In this document: piece after piece, positions 10,803 to 22,540 of the stretch | How the letters are laid out: every line of letters begins with the position of its first letter | How positions within the stretch are numbered: position 1 is the first letter of the stretch | NCBI RefSeq assembly: GCF_019649055.1 | Contig: NW_026570266.1 | Coordinates: 496,001-560,000, forward strand | DNA: 64,000 bases | Source of the DNA: Paramacrobiotus metropolitanus | Taxonomy: Eukaryota > Tardigrada > Eutardigrada > Parachela > Macrobiotidae | Direction: 5' to 3' | Position numbers and translations under genes: made by a program | Notes under the pieces: generated by a model | Told to the model about the DNA's origin: nothing | The model's input: the letters and a program-made list of their open reading frames with translations, nothing else | Databases searched by the model: none

Positions 10803-13367
10803 TTAAAAATCTCGAGTTAAGCAGATGCTGCTTGAGTTAGGCTTGGGCGGATCCTGCGCCTTCTTTGGTTCATCCCAGGGCTGTAGTTCTCCCGATGCAC
10901 AGCAGGCGTAGAAGATGCCGCAGACGATGAAAATGCCTGCCGTGACATAGAAGACAATGGACCATTGCGTCAGAGTGTTGCCATCCGGTCCACTGGTCAG
11001 TACGCCCACCAGGTAGGGCGCGACGATGCCCGGCACGGCGCCGATGGTGTTGGTAATGCCCATGAGAATGCCGGCATACTGCGGGGCAATGTCGATGTGA
11101 TTGATGGCGAAGGATGCCACGGAGAAGGCCAACATACCTACGGCGCAAATCAGCAGAATCACCGTGGCCACCACGTTGCAGCCGACGAGGGTCACTGCGA
11201 TCAAGCAGCCGGCGGCCGACAGTTGGCCGATTAGATGGTAAGTGCGGCGGACTGCGGTTCTGCTGAGGGTACGGGAGTTGATGAGCTTATCGGCCACGAT
11301 GCCCAGGACCTACAATCCACATAAAAGGTGAAAACAGGCTCACTCATCGGTATTAAAGCGGGTGAATGCTGTTTAATGCACAGTATTAAATCGGTTTTCC
11401 ATGTGGCTATCTGCTCTGACCAGCTTACCGTGATCGCAGCATGACTGCACACATTTATCGGAAGCGGTCAATTCGGCTTCTAAACCTGATTTTAGTTTTG
11501 GTTTTTCTTCTCTTCGTACAGCACATTTTAAACTAAATAATGTAGGGCGGGACGCTCCGCATTCCTGAGTAGCTATTCGCTGTTTCTGGGGATTTCCACC
11601 CCGCACATTGCTGCGCTGTTTTGACGGATCTGCAGCACAGTTGCACTCGCTGCAGATCCTTCCTTGTTAGTCTGGTGTTGCTGCGCCACGGTGCGCATTA
11701 GATTCGGCAATAAAGCCTCATCCGGGTTCACCGCTGTTCGCTGTCGAGGATACGCGTGGCGCCCATACGGCCCCGCGTTATAATAAGGCCTGCGATTTGA
11801 CTTTATTAATTTTATCTGGTACTTCTCGCTTCTGGCAATCGTAATCATAGCTGTTTTGTGGCCCAGCATGCTTTCCAACCAGAACAGTTGTTTGCTCCCT
11901 CGAAGCGCTGAATAAGCCATTCAGTTGAGATGTTTTAAAAGCATCGTTTCAACACTTTTGAGTTAGTTGTAAGCTGTGGCATCTGACATGACCTTACCGG
12001 CATGAGTAAGCCCAGCGCTAAGTACGGCACTGCCGCGATGAATCCATTCTGCTCCATCCTAAAATGCAGCACCCGGGCCAGATAGGACGGCAGATTAGTC
12101 AGCAGGGTAAAGAAACCCCAATCTTGTCCGAAGAAGGCCACACAGATGGCGTAAAAGGGCAGGGAGCGAGCGATCCGTGACCACGGGATATTCTGCGGCC
12201 TGCCGTCGGAGTGAGAAAATCGATTCCCGATGACGGCCATTAGGAAGGCCTTCTCCGTGGCAGAGATACGGGGATGCTCCTCTGGGGAGTTGTAGGCGAA
12301 GAAGAGCCATAGGACGAACCATACACATGCCAGACTGCCGAACACATAGAAGACACTGTCCCAGCCCAGATGCTCCGTTAGCACACCGGATATTATCAGC
12401 GTACAGACGGTGCCAAAGTGTGTTCCGGAATAGATGAACATGCTCAACTGCAAAGTTTAAGCCATTACTTCGAACTCACGCACGGATTACAGGAACGCTT
12501 TCATTCTCGTAAACTGATATTGTAACGCAAAGTCTTAAACGCACCATGGTGCGCTCCGAGGGCGGTATCCATTTGCCGCACATTGCGTGCACACAAGGAA
12601 AACTGACTCCCTACAAAGATAAGCATCAGTTTATTGATCCCTGCTCGGTATTCCACCGAATTTCTGGAATATTATCTCTTACCCCCACAAAACCTTGGAG
12701 AAAACGCACCACAATCAGCGCCCACAGGTTCCAGCGGGTCAGTACGGGCAGCACCAGTGACAGCAGCCCCGATGTGAGCAGCGCCAATCCCAGGACATAT
12801 TTGGCTCCAAAACGGTTGGCCACCCAGCCGCCGGGAAACTGTGTCAGGATGTAACCGTAAAAGTATGATCCCAGCACGATGCCCTGTGTGGTACCGTCCC
12901 ACTCGAATTCTCCGGCTGTATGCTACAAAAGTGAATGAGCATTTGTAGCAATAAAAATAGCATAAATTTACCAGATTTTATATTTCCGAATGTGATGACT
13001 CAGCCACACAAAGGTCATGGGATCAAGTAAACGATACCGAGGAGAAAAGTATGTATCTAGTATAGTATGTACATTGTAGTACCGTCGTCGTCTGTACCGA
13101 TGCAAAGTGTTCCGCTGTACATTCATGCAGAAGTTGTTTTGCTGCCTACCTCGAGTACGTTGTTGTTCGAACGGGAGGCATTAGGATACGGACACGAATC
13201 TTCACGCTGATGGATCTCTGAGGCATTGAGCGTCGTGGTGTTGATCGTTCTGGCTTTGACCATTGCCACAATGGCCACGCTCAGGTCGACGTGTAATGCG
13301 TACGAGTTAAACAATCCAACGAAGGCTAGTATAGCGAAAATATACCGGGCTGGAAATTTATGGCCTC
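10803..13367 (-). CDS. SLC17-family anion/phosphate transporter (sialin/VGLUT-like MFS)
   Basis: Five exons read on the minus strand: 13367-13150, 12922-12683, 12610-12545, 12447-11998, 11309-10803. All junctions are GT-AG with matching phases and give about 493 codons. The order of features is typical of SLC17: first membrane helix then VDLSVAIVAMV, a luminal loop with N-x-T/S sites, GGWVANRFGAK after helix 2, RFLQGFVG, PPSERTM, YSGTHFGTV, GWDSVFYVFG, FGQDWGFFTLL, the helix PYLALGLLMP, and QYAGILMGITNTIGAVPGIV with PYLVG near the end. About 12 membrane spans are expected. SLC17 members move organic anions, phosphate or glutamate across plasma or lysosome/vesicle membranes; the substrate cannot be told here. 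The first exon with the start codon is not identified; exon 13367 is entered in phase 1. The frame is clean, so the gene looks functional. Confidence 0.88.
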
Positions 13368-15692
13368 CTGGAAAGCAATGAAATCTGTATTAGCCAGAGT
13401 GCATGAATTTCCCCTCCGCAATAGATTGTCAACAGCCAAGTCAAGATCGAAGGGCGCAAAACACTGTGGAGTGTTAAGATAACTGTAAAACTACTGTAAT
13501 ATACCGGCATCACGTAAGGCTCTGCACAACGTTCGCTGAATGATTAAATGGATAACATTCTGCTTCCAGATACTTACATAATTATTCAAAATTTAGCAGT
13601 CCCCGCACTGCGATAATGTTCTCACCTTTATCTAACAGCACCGTAGCATGAACAGCAATCGGCTTCTCTTGTCCTTTTGAGCCCGGCATTCCTACACTTG
13701 CACCTATCCAGTGTATCTACCAGTAATCCCGTTTGACTGAGATAACTTTGGTAAGGAAGTGAACCTGATTAATCCAAATCGTTATTATACGTCATTTTTA
13801 TACTACGTTATACTAAAACATTATCTAGCGTAAGACGCATCATCACAACGGAAGATTGCCGGAAACGAGTAAAACTTCGCGCCGTGATGTTAAACGGATA
13901 GAAACTAGTTTTTACGATATGCAATGCATGCCTGCTTACTAGAAACCCGGAAATCGAATAGAGCCAGAGTGTAGAGTATATGAGCCGGAAGGTGGACGAT
14001 AACCGGGCTTAACCGAATGAATCCACCACTAAACCATCATTAATAAAGAACGTAAGATGACAATATATCCGCACTTTCTTTTAAACCAAATCAGCTAACG
14101 GAACCATCGTTAACGACCATCGAACCAGCCATTACCAAGATTTTGCATCAGCTGAGCTGCAGCGGTTACATGCCGCCTGGTTAACGCCAAAGAAATTTTG
14201 CACAATTGCTGATTGATATGCCCGATTGATGATTGATAAAATGTATCGAACGGTATTGGTGCTGTTGTAACGAATAAGGAAATTAAATAGCCGATCGGCC
14301 ATGAACGCGGCTTCTCGGTAGTCGGCATCACGCGTGAAATCCGTTATCGCGACATTTGTTGCGGCGGCTCGTTGATACTCGAAACCTATTTATGCAATTT
14401 GAGCACGTGGTTGACGACAATCATTAAGCAGAGTTATATGCAATCGGACATGACAGATCTGTTCACGTATCTTTCACATATATACTTCTACCAATGAATG
14501 CTTTTGCTTAACGCTGCTTATTTGCAGCGGTAGCTCGGATATTTCGACACGGTGACATTTCGCCGAGGACAGTGACATCAAGAAGCAGGACATTTGGTCA
14601 GAGACATAACACAGCGAGACATTTTTTTGCAAGACAGTTTCGACGTCGAGCACTTCGTCATTTAGACTAATATGTACCTCGTAGTTTACCAGGTTTGATA
14701 AAACCGTCTAGAAAACCAAATAAACTAAAACGATATAAGAAAACATAAGAGAGCATAAGAAAACACTGGAAACCTAAGAAAAGGTAGGAGAATATAAGAA
14801 AACGTAAGAAAACATAAAAAAGTAAGGCAAAAATTATATCCTAAAAGCGTACTTTTCTTGCCGGGCGGTGTAAAACGAACGCTGCTGCAGCCGCAGAAAG
14901 ACGGCATCTGCAGAAGCTGCTCTCCGTGTAGTTTGTTAAGCTTTCGCCGTAACTGCCTTTAAAGGAGACATACATGGTTTCCGCCTTAAAGACAAAACAA
15001 AAAAATTGACTTTAATAATCCATCGTCCAGTTGACCAGTTGTATTGTTCAACTGTCCGTTGCTATCCTTTCGCTATATGACTACATCTGTCAGCTTAACC
15101 GGGTTCTGCCATTAGAAAATCAGTGAACGAGGATGTTTTGTCATAAACGGGATTGATATGGCCAGGCTGTATTCAGCCAGCCAGGTTCCTTTCAAAGGAT
15201 TTTTCGCATGCGGCGAAGAACGAAAATATGTGTAAGGCTGTTATGCCGGTCTATTCACTCAACGGTGTACAGGATTCTTTTTATTTTATAGTTTGCGGGA
15301 CGCGCTGGTTAAGATTTCAGCGTATTCACTTTTCCGGTGTATTTGCTTCAAAGGTGTAGGTACAGGCAGGTTTTACTGCATCTGCAACGCTTAGGCACTT
15401 TGCTGCAACAGTCTGGATTTATTTAATGCCGTTGAGGAGTAATGTTGACGCGAATGTTTGCCGAGAATTTTGCTCGGCAATTTCTCAATATCAAGCACCA
15501 ATGAAAGCAGTTCTGGCACCTGCCGTCAAAATGGGTTAAACTAAGCGAAGTGCAGAAATGCATGTCCTTCTCCCGCTCCTTTATCGAGCAGTCATTTATC
15601 GAGCTGTATTTAATAATTTGAATAATCCACCGAAGGGAGGAGAGAGATTACTGTTTCCACTATATTCAGTAGCGTGATAATAATATCAAGAT
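13368..15692. other. Spacer, likely holding the SLC17 promoter and first exon
   Basis: The missing first coding exon and promoter of the SLC17 gene should lie here, but no start in the right phase stands out. At about 13983 a GCCGGAAGGTGGAC scrap belongs to the fold-back family. Around 14540-14840 is a relative of the CTAAGAAA-core MITE family (GTGACATTTCGCCGA end followed by repeated TAAGAAAAC words). Confidence 0.4.
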
Positions 15693-16690
15693 CTAATTAC
15701 GGTTAAACAAAACAACATTCTCAACCGTCCCGATTACTGAAGCAGCATTACCACGTTGAATTGCTAAAGAGATGTTCTGTTTCAAAAACTCAAGACTACG
15801 AATCTCGCCGGTTGGTTGCGAAATCCTCTTCCCAATTTCGTTAACAAAACGTTTGGCAGATGTACCAAAACTACCGAAAGTCTCGAAGCCGACAGCCGTA
15901 AATTCATATCGCCTCAACAGAAAACTGTACTTTCTTGCTTCTCAGCTTCGGCATGGTCTGCTGCCGCTCCGGCCTTACTGTCTGATCCAAATACGAGCGG
16001 GCAACAGTATCAACACAGGTAACATCCCATGCCTAACACAGTCCCCTTGTCCATGGGAAAGTAGTGATGCCATCGGGGTGTTTTTCGTTTTCATGATGCA
16101 TGCCTCTCGGTTCAGTCCTTGCGGGTATGCCTGCTGAGCCAAGAGCGCGTCGCAAAATGTCGTTAATGCAGTCATGTCTAGCCCGTCTGCCCGCTGAAAA
16201 TTTGCAGCTCAAGCCATGGTGACCGTCTGCAGCAACGTCGCTTCCGCATTTGCACTAGTGGTCGGATGGTGCGGGTGCGCCAAGCCGAATCGCGACGGCG
16301 ATCCGAAACGACTCATCATCCAAAAGGTTTCCAAATAAAGACGATGGAAGTGCGTGTATCCAGGCGCCCGGCTCCAGAGTCGAAACAGCTGACAGCCGAG
16401 CTTTGCTAGCGCCGTCCTTCGTGTAGCATAGTTGCCTGCTCTACCAAACAGTACGGAGTGTCCCATGCGCGTTGCAGGTGTCGGCTTTCGGGTAAAGGAG
16501 GCGATGCATCGTCGGACAGGTACCTCCAAAGACCACGCGATCCGTCACGGCTACTCCTACCGAATGCGGCAGTAGTCGGCAAACGAGGCCTTGGGTAGCG
16601 TGAATCGAGGCCAAATAGGCCGGCAAAGATAAGGAGAGAGAAACAATTTTACTGCCCCTGAGAGCAGCGCTGTCAATTAAAAACACCTGG
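15693..16690 (-). pseudogene. Second retroelement C-terminal fragment, heavily mutated
   Basis: Read on the minus strand across several frames: ALRGSKIVSLSLSLP, AYLASIHAT, LLDDESFRIAVAIRLGAP, CKCG...HHGLSCK, HPDGITTFPWTRGLC, AWDVTCVDTVARSYLD, ETFGSFGTSAKRF, IQRGNAASVIGTV. It is colinear with the fragment at 6669-7440 and extends further upstream. Several stops and frameshifts break it (for example after DH in the Cys/His part, and at GLC-stop-AWD). The reverse transcriptase core is missing. The two fragments share orientation and differ enough to be independent insertions. Confidence 0.6.
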
Positions 16691-16825
16691 GAATTAAATG
16701 CGGAATCGTCTTAACCGTCGGTGTATTAGTTGCCAGATTTTACTGTAGACGTTTGGTTGTCGATCGGTTTTACGATAACATTCAGGGGCAATCAGGACTG
16801 CTTTTGTTGCAGCTTGATGAAAACT

Positions 16826-17699
16826 TCACGAGCAGACGATCACTTCAAACAGTACGCCGTGTGGATTTGCGTGTAGGCCTCCTTGAGCGTGTCCACAGCG
16901 TCCTGTCCATATTTTGCAAAACAGTTCTGGGCCATCGGAACCTTTCATTCGTCCCTCCACTTCGCTGAGATTTCTGCAAAAAATGCCTAAATTTACACGA
17001 GCCAGAAGAGAAAGTAAAATTGTGATAAAGCTTATTAATTTTATGTTATGTCGGTAATTAGCAGATAAGTTCTTCTAACGCCGCTATTCGGTGCAAATTT
17101 ACCGGCAGAATGCCCGGTGAGCAGCCGCAGCGTTTTCCTGTCTTAACGCCACCGCCTTCCGGCCCCACGAAGCAATATTACTGGAGAACCGTCCGCGCTT
17201 TCTGCAGACAGTGCGTGGCAGCGCGATGGAATTTCAATTCTCCGACGGTCTTATCTCAGATTCCGGCGAAGGAGATTAACACCTCGATGATATGCCGTCC
17301 GTCAGTGAGGTTGTGCCTTCTTCTGGGCAACGGGTAAATAGTTCTTTCTGGCAATGACCGCTGTTGTTGGACGGTCTGCAATCCCAGTGTTATAATGTAT
17401 GTTTATGATCGGAACGATTAATTAACAATAATTCTACTATTAAGTGATATGAAACCATTTACAACACACCGGCAGTGCGCATCGGCAAGATGACGGGATT
17501 CTTGAAGAAACTCTTCGGATACGGGCCATACTGAACTCGATTCCGGGTCTGTTCCCAGTAAGTGCATCACGCTGGAGCTTTCATTTTTTTGGTAAGCCGT
17601 ACACTGTGCTTCCAGTTCCGCGCATGTTTGACCGAATACGGTGTAGATGGACCACATACAGGAAATCACCAATACTGCTGTAAAAATTTTGTTATTCAT
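16826..17699 (-). CDS. Small secreted cysteine-containing protein, unknown family
   Basis: Predicted from three minus-strand exons, 17699-17470, 17201-17103 and 16973-16826. All have GT-AG borders and consistent phases (2-1, 2-1), giving 158 residues. It begins with a clear signal peptide (MNNKIFTAVLVISCMW, cleavage probably after VFG), then QTCAELEAQC. Further cysteines follow in each exon (DAHC, AFC, FCKIWTGRC, VCS), seven in the mature part. No known domain is recognised. The first exon is reliable as a secreted N-terminus; the first donor is weak (GTGTGT, though the serpin uses the same one). The downstream exons rest only on open frame and phase, so the rest is tentative. A dead retroelement tail lies immediately downstream. 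Confidence 0.42.
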
Positions 17700-17795
17700 T
17701 CTGACTAAGTGGCTTCAGCCACCTTTCTGGTTGTTAAGAACCTGCTAATAGTGTGTCGGAAAATTTGCTGCACACGCTGAATGGCAATCGTAGCA

Positions 17796-17851
17796 TACGC
17801 TTATAACTTCGAATCGAAGTTATAAGCGTACTTTCGAAGTCTTCGAAAGTA
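17796..17851. repeat. Two overlapping perfect palindromes
   Basis: 17796-17830 is a perfect inverted repeat with 17-base arms (TACGCTTATAACTTCGA) around one base. 17829-17851 is a second with 11-base arms (TACTTTCGAAG) around one base. Both share the TTCGAA core and overlap by two bases (TA). Confidence 0.85.
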
Positions 17852-19186
17852 TTCTCATGTAAGCAGTAATGCTTGGCAGATACGCATCTGAAAATTGCAG
17901 TGATTTTTTCGATAAGATCAAGAGGCTGTTCTATTTGGTTGACGAATAAGCAGCTGATATCAAATTGTCTGATGCTCGTATGTTACACCTAGCTCAGTGC
18001 TCCAAAATTTTTCGTCAACGCAATACCATGAAATGGTTTAGTCAGTACCAGAAATGCATCGTTTTGACCGACGAGACACCTGGGATATTCTACACCTGTT
18101 CAACTAATTCTTAACTTTTATGTCTGCAAAATTGTTGGCCGAGTCGGTGATAAAATTAACAAGCGGGAACAAGAGGCAACGAAAGCAGCATAAGCATTGT
18201 TATAGACAGGAATTAAAAACAGCGAGCAATGGCATAAGAGAGTATCGATTTGTTGAGGTACATGTACGGGCATTAGGAACATACCGAGGAAGCCAGAGAG
18301 ATAAAAACCGACACGTTTCTTCCTTACTGCACTTTAAACTTTTTATCCGGTAAAAATGACTATGGTACTTATAGTAAACACTGTACAGGCGAGATAAGAT
18401 ATTAGCATAATTGTCATAAGTTTGGTTTTTTTAGCTCGTATAAGTACTTGTATTACAGGAAGTGATCTAATATCTGCGATTTGTTAACGATTTTTTTTTG
18501 TGTTTCACCGCTCTGATCGCTAGCAAACGGCATCGTAGACATAGCGCTGTGATTTTCTTTTGCAGTATTCATAGAGCTCTTGACTGGTTTGGTCAGTGAC
18601 TGCATTAGTGGATGTCGCTTAAAACAATGACTGAGAAGATGCCGAGCTGGCTCCTTGTGTCATATGCTCCTCAGCTTGAAGCTGAATAAAAAAAGCTGAC
18701 AAAAAATGCGTTAGCCTAGCGGCACAGTTCCGGCTTAGCTGACGAAATTTCTAACGCTCCCGCATCATCGCTTAAGTTTTAGTGCTAAGACATGTTCAGC
18801 GCGCTTTATCTCTGCCGAAAAATGAATGATATCATCCAATGGCTGAAGAAATTAACGGTCTAATATGTCTTCTTGTGCCATAATTTATATGCGCATTGTA
18901 CGTCGATGTGCAGACAAGCCACGTTCACACGGATTCTAGCAAACAATAAATACCAAATAAAAGAAAAAAACTTGAATTTCCATGTGCTTGCAACAAAACA
19001 TCCCTCCGGCATTTTGCATGGTGTTTGCCGCACAAACACGCGACAAATTAATCAGTCGTCATTTTCGATGTTCATCTCACTCAGTGAAAAAGAAACTGAA
19101 AGGCAGTTTTCAAAGTTTTCCTTCAAAAAAAATTCTAGATACCTTATTTTCCGTTCAACAAGCTCACAGCCTATACAGTCAATAGG
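17852..19186. other. Upstream region of TMEM151-like copy C
   Basis: No gene is recognised. Blocks at about 18650-18740 (AGCTGACAAAAAATGCG, GTTAGCCTAGCGGC, GGCTTAGCTGACGAAA) and about 18820-18855 (ATGATATCATCCAATGGCTG) have counterparts before copies E and F, suggesting shared upstream regulatory sequence or a non-coding 5' exon. Confidence 0.4.
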
Positions 19187-19415
19187 AAATATGGGTATAA
19201 GTTCACAAAGGAAGCGCATGAAACTGCTGCTTCAGCGCTCGGTGAGACTGCCGAAATTCGCCCGGCAAAATGGAAGGTAGTTCTGCAAAAGTTACAAGCC
19301 TGGTCGACAAACATGGTGGGCCAGTGTCGACAGTTTATGGGAGCGTGCGGCATTACTGGGAGCGTGTATTGTGCTTACCGCGTGGAATTTGTTTCTTCGG
19401 CTGTTCCGTGCCCCT

Positions 19416-21270
19416 ATGTTGATATCCGGGAAGCAGATTGTCGTGAGAATAATTTTCTATGTCTGGTTCGCGGGATGGATATACTTGTTTGTTCTGTTGT
19501 CAACCATCCCAGATCCCCATGATAATCGAAAAACCGTATTTGGTATTTTCTTAGTGTTTTTCTTTTTTTCCCCGTGGATAATGTATGTGAGCTACTCCTA
19601 TAACACAGCACTCGCCAGCTTTCTTAAAGATTTTGCAGTTATTTCACCCGCTGAATTATACGACATTATTGGTCCCTCCCCATCAGGTACGCAGACACCG
19701 CAATTCCGTTAAACTGTTGGCAGTTCTGACTGAGGATTGCCAGTTTGATTTGTTGCAAAAAATAGCCGCAAAAGGACTTTTTACCAAGCGCATTTCGAGT
19801 TGAAGCTCTATTATTGAATTTCGCTACATTAGACTGCTACGCTTTATGTAACCTTTCCATTTAACAGCCATTACAAGTTATTAGAAAATAAAAACCGGAG
19901 ACCATATGATGGCACCAGCTACTTTGTGTCCGGAAATTTTGTCGTCTAATCTGATTCAAATTAACTCTATAAGAGCAAATCAGAAAAGCTACCGGCCACC
20001 TAAAATACATTTAATTAACCAAAGGAAAAATGTACAGTACGTAAGGGGGTCAAGCACTTTTAGCAGTTAGCTCCGTATGTAAATTTGCGAATGGCGTCTA
20101 AAGCATAAGAACCCAGTGGAGATGTATGAATATTATTTTATTTGGTTTTACAGCGTCATACCTTCACAGTAGGTCAACAACACTACGTACACACTGCTGT
20201 ATTAAGATTGAAAAAAACAACCAAACTCTCCATTAACAATCTTATTCCTTCCTGGCAAAGTGCAAAACTGGCTTACATTTCCCTTCATGATAGCCAAACT
20301 AATGCGTTGTTTGAGAAAGACCGTGGATCTGCTCGCCTGTCTTTCCCTAATCAGACGTCCAAAGAACTGACCACTTCATAGCTTCTCCTAGGACTCCTAT
20401 CGTCCTAGGAGAAGCTGCTAAGTACTGTCGGAGATTATTTGTGTCCGGAGCCAGACGTCTTGCTTGCCAATGTGAAACATCGCTCGAAAAATGCACGATA
20501 GGAGTACAGTAATCTATTTTTTCGTCTTCGAAAACACGTTCGCTTTGTTGGCCTGTATTTATCAAACGTCAAGGCTACAATGACTTCTAATCTGGAGTGT
20601 CATTTCGTTTCTCAGCAGTTACCAGTACCAATTTTCATGAACTGAATGTCAATATCAAGAAACATTACCGCCAATACAGTGTTTTAATAGCCAGGCCATC
20701 GCCAATGACCAATTATTTTTGCTGATTCCAGACCTCCCACGCCTGGGCTGCAAGATGCAGTGCTACCATATGGAATATATTAGTAATGGAAGTGTAAGAT
20801 GTGATACGTGGAGCGGAGAAGAGCCGTTTACCTGTGCTGATGTCACCGACATTTCATCTCCGCCGCTTCCTACCATCAAGGAACTCAACTCCGTAAAAGT
20901 AACCCTGATCCAGTTGTCGAAAGAATTCAGATTCGCTGATGGGATTACGGCTGAAGCATTCCGACGCCAGGAGAAGACCTTCCAGGAAGCGAATCGCCAT
21001 CACGATTTACATCATGACCTGCAAGCAGTTCTTACTATTCCCGGTTTTCAAGGAGCAATGATAGTTTCAGCGCAGCCAGCACCAACCAAACCGTTCATCT
21101 TCGGCAAATATTTGTATATTTTGGCACTATGCATGCTCCTGGACCTACCTTACTTATGTATTTGCAATCTATACTGGTCAAAGATCGTCAAGCACACGGT
21201 TATTAAAAAGTTTGGCAAGCCGCTGGACGCACGCGGCCGGTTAACCGTAGCTGGATTATCACCGGACTAG
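19416..21270 (+). CDS. TMEM151-like membrane protein, copy C (best preserved)
   Basis: Exons 19416-19686 and 20732-21270 join in phase 1 (TCA-G|GTACGC; ATTCCAG acceptor), giving 269 residues from the ATG at 19416. Exon 1 has two hydrophobic segments (IIFYVWFAGWIYLFVLLS and FGIFLVFFFFSPWIMYVSY) and ends FAVISPAELYDIIGPSPSG. Exon 2 has RLGCKMQCYHMEY, TWSGEEPFTC, VTDISSPPLPTI, FRFADGITAEAF, FQEANRHHD, IPGFQGAMIVS, a third membrane segment and VIKKFGKPLD. Homologous N-terminal coding continues upstream in another frame (from about 19200, EAHETAASALG), so the ancestral protein was longer; either a frameshift near 19340 or a shortened start now applies. Cys and Tyr-His in the MxCYH motif and the Cys in the SGEE-x-F-x-C motif are kept, perhaps as a disulphide. 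TMEM151 identity is inferred from remembered motifs. Confidence 0.6.
20380..20416. repeat. Palindrome, 15-bp perfect arms
   Basis: AGCTTCTCCTAGGAC at 20380-20394 is the exact reverse complement of 20402-20416, separated by 7 bases. Lies in the intron of copy C. Confidence 0.85.
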
Positions 21271-21312
21271 AAAATCCGTCCGTCAATTTTGCGACAATAC
21301 CTACAGTGCAGG

Positions 21313-21357
21313 TGCATCAAACAGCTCGGAAAACCGCTGGCCGTGACTATAAGTTAG
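21313..21357 (+). pseudogene. TMEM151-like 3' scrap after copy C
   Basis: Encodes CIKQLGKPLAVTIS and a stop, matching the last residues of the family (IKQFGKPLD). It lies 43 bases after the stop of copy C, whose own end is KKFGKPLD plus an unusual tail. This is either a partial duplication of the gene's end, or the original end displaced by a small insertion that gave copy C its new tail. Confidence 0.5.
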
Positions 21358-22126
21358 CCAAAAATTCCGTTTTCGAAACGAGAAGCTTTGTTCAGAATGT
21401 TTTAAGCCAGTGATGCGTTAAAGCTGATAATTACTGTATAACCTCCAATATTATACATCACTTTTTTTGTCGTGAGTGCTAAAGTCAAACTTACACTTGT
21501 TTTTAGCCACATCTGTACAATCAATACGAACGTTTTCTTTCATAACTACTTGTCATTTCTGTTTATCCGGACAATCCGTGTTGTGATAAGTGCGATAACG
21601 AGTACTTCGATATTTGTTAACAACCGGTCAGTTTATTAAGGCAGTACTTCCCTTTCCTATTTGAGATAACCGTTGCCCACAAAATCCTTCGGTCGATGCT
21701 GTCAGCTGGTGGCGGTAATATTTTTCAGGTTTTATCAGTGAGCGCCTAGGCTCCTTCTTCTCGCAATAATCAATTTCCTTAAATTGATTTACGAGCACAA
21801 GGGCATCTGGTGCGCAGCCGAAAATAACTCGTGTATTGCATATTGCGCAGTGAATAACAATCACAATTAAACATGCTCTTGGTCATATGGAAGTCTGTTT
21901 ATGTATCTGAAGAATGTCATAGCGCTTAGAAGTCTTAAATATTTTGAAGGAAATGTTGCCAAGAACGCAGCATTACCGGCGTCTTCAACGTTCCTTCCAC
22001 ACCTATAATATAGCACATTTCGATCGCTGCTTTTGATGTTTTCATACGCATCCTAGAAGATACCGGTATACCGAAAAGCACCAGTTTAGTTGTTTTCTGT
22101 GCCGATAATACCTAGTTCTTCACTTA
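21358..22126. other. Spacer between copies C and D
   Basis: No coding or RNA signal recognised; ends at the MITE. Confidence 0.45.
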
Positions 22127-22307
22127 CCAGGGCACATTTTCCGGGTGTAAATTCAGAAAAATCTCATCTCTTGTAAAGACAGTATACTATCGTATGTTCA
22201 AATGATTTGGCAGATGGAATAATTTTTTTAAACATACTACGGTAGTATACTATCTTTTTACAAAAGACGAGATTTTTTTGAATTTACACCCGGAAAATGT
22301 GCCCTGG
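22127..22307. mobile_element. 181-bp PIF/Harbinger-type MITE with TTA target duplication
   Basis: The ends are imperfect inverted repeats of about 75 bp starting CCAGGGCACATTTTCCGGG on both strands. TTA flanks the element on each side (22124-22126 and 22308-22310). A 3-bp TTA/TWA duplication is the hallmark of PIF/Harbinger transposons. The centre is about 30 bases with no coding capacity. Confidence 0.85.
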
Positions 22308-22540
22308 TTAGTAGATAAGACCACAAGAGATCACAGCAGCCATGCGAGCAATATGGATTCGGTATACAAAGTATTTTGAGATGGATTAAGAAGGCAGCGC
22401 ATGAATTATTAGCTGTTACGCCAGCGCTCGGTGCCGCTTCCGACTCCACCCGGCAAATGGGATGACGTTATCCCACGAATACCTGGCTGGTTAATGACTT
22501 TCATTTTTAGCCATAGAAAAATGCTTCGCTAGCTTGGTTC

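Noticed and set aside
11573-11920. Minus-strand 115-codon open frame inside the SLC17 gene
   Set aside because: Lies wholly in the intron between exons 12447-11998 and 11309-10803; no similarity to transporters and not needed for the frame.
14110-14331. Open frame starting MMPTTEKPRSWP as the first SLC17 exon
   Set aside because: No donor in the phase required to join exon 13367-13150 was found, so it was not added to the gene.
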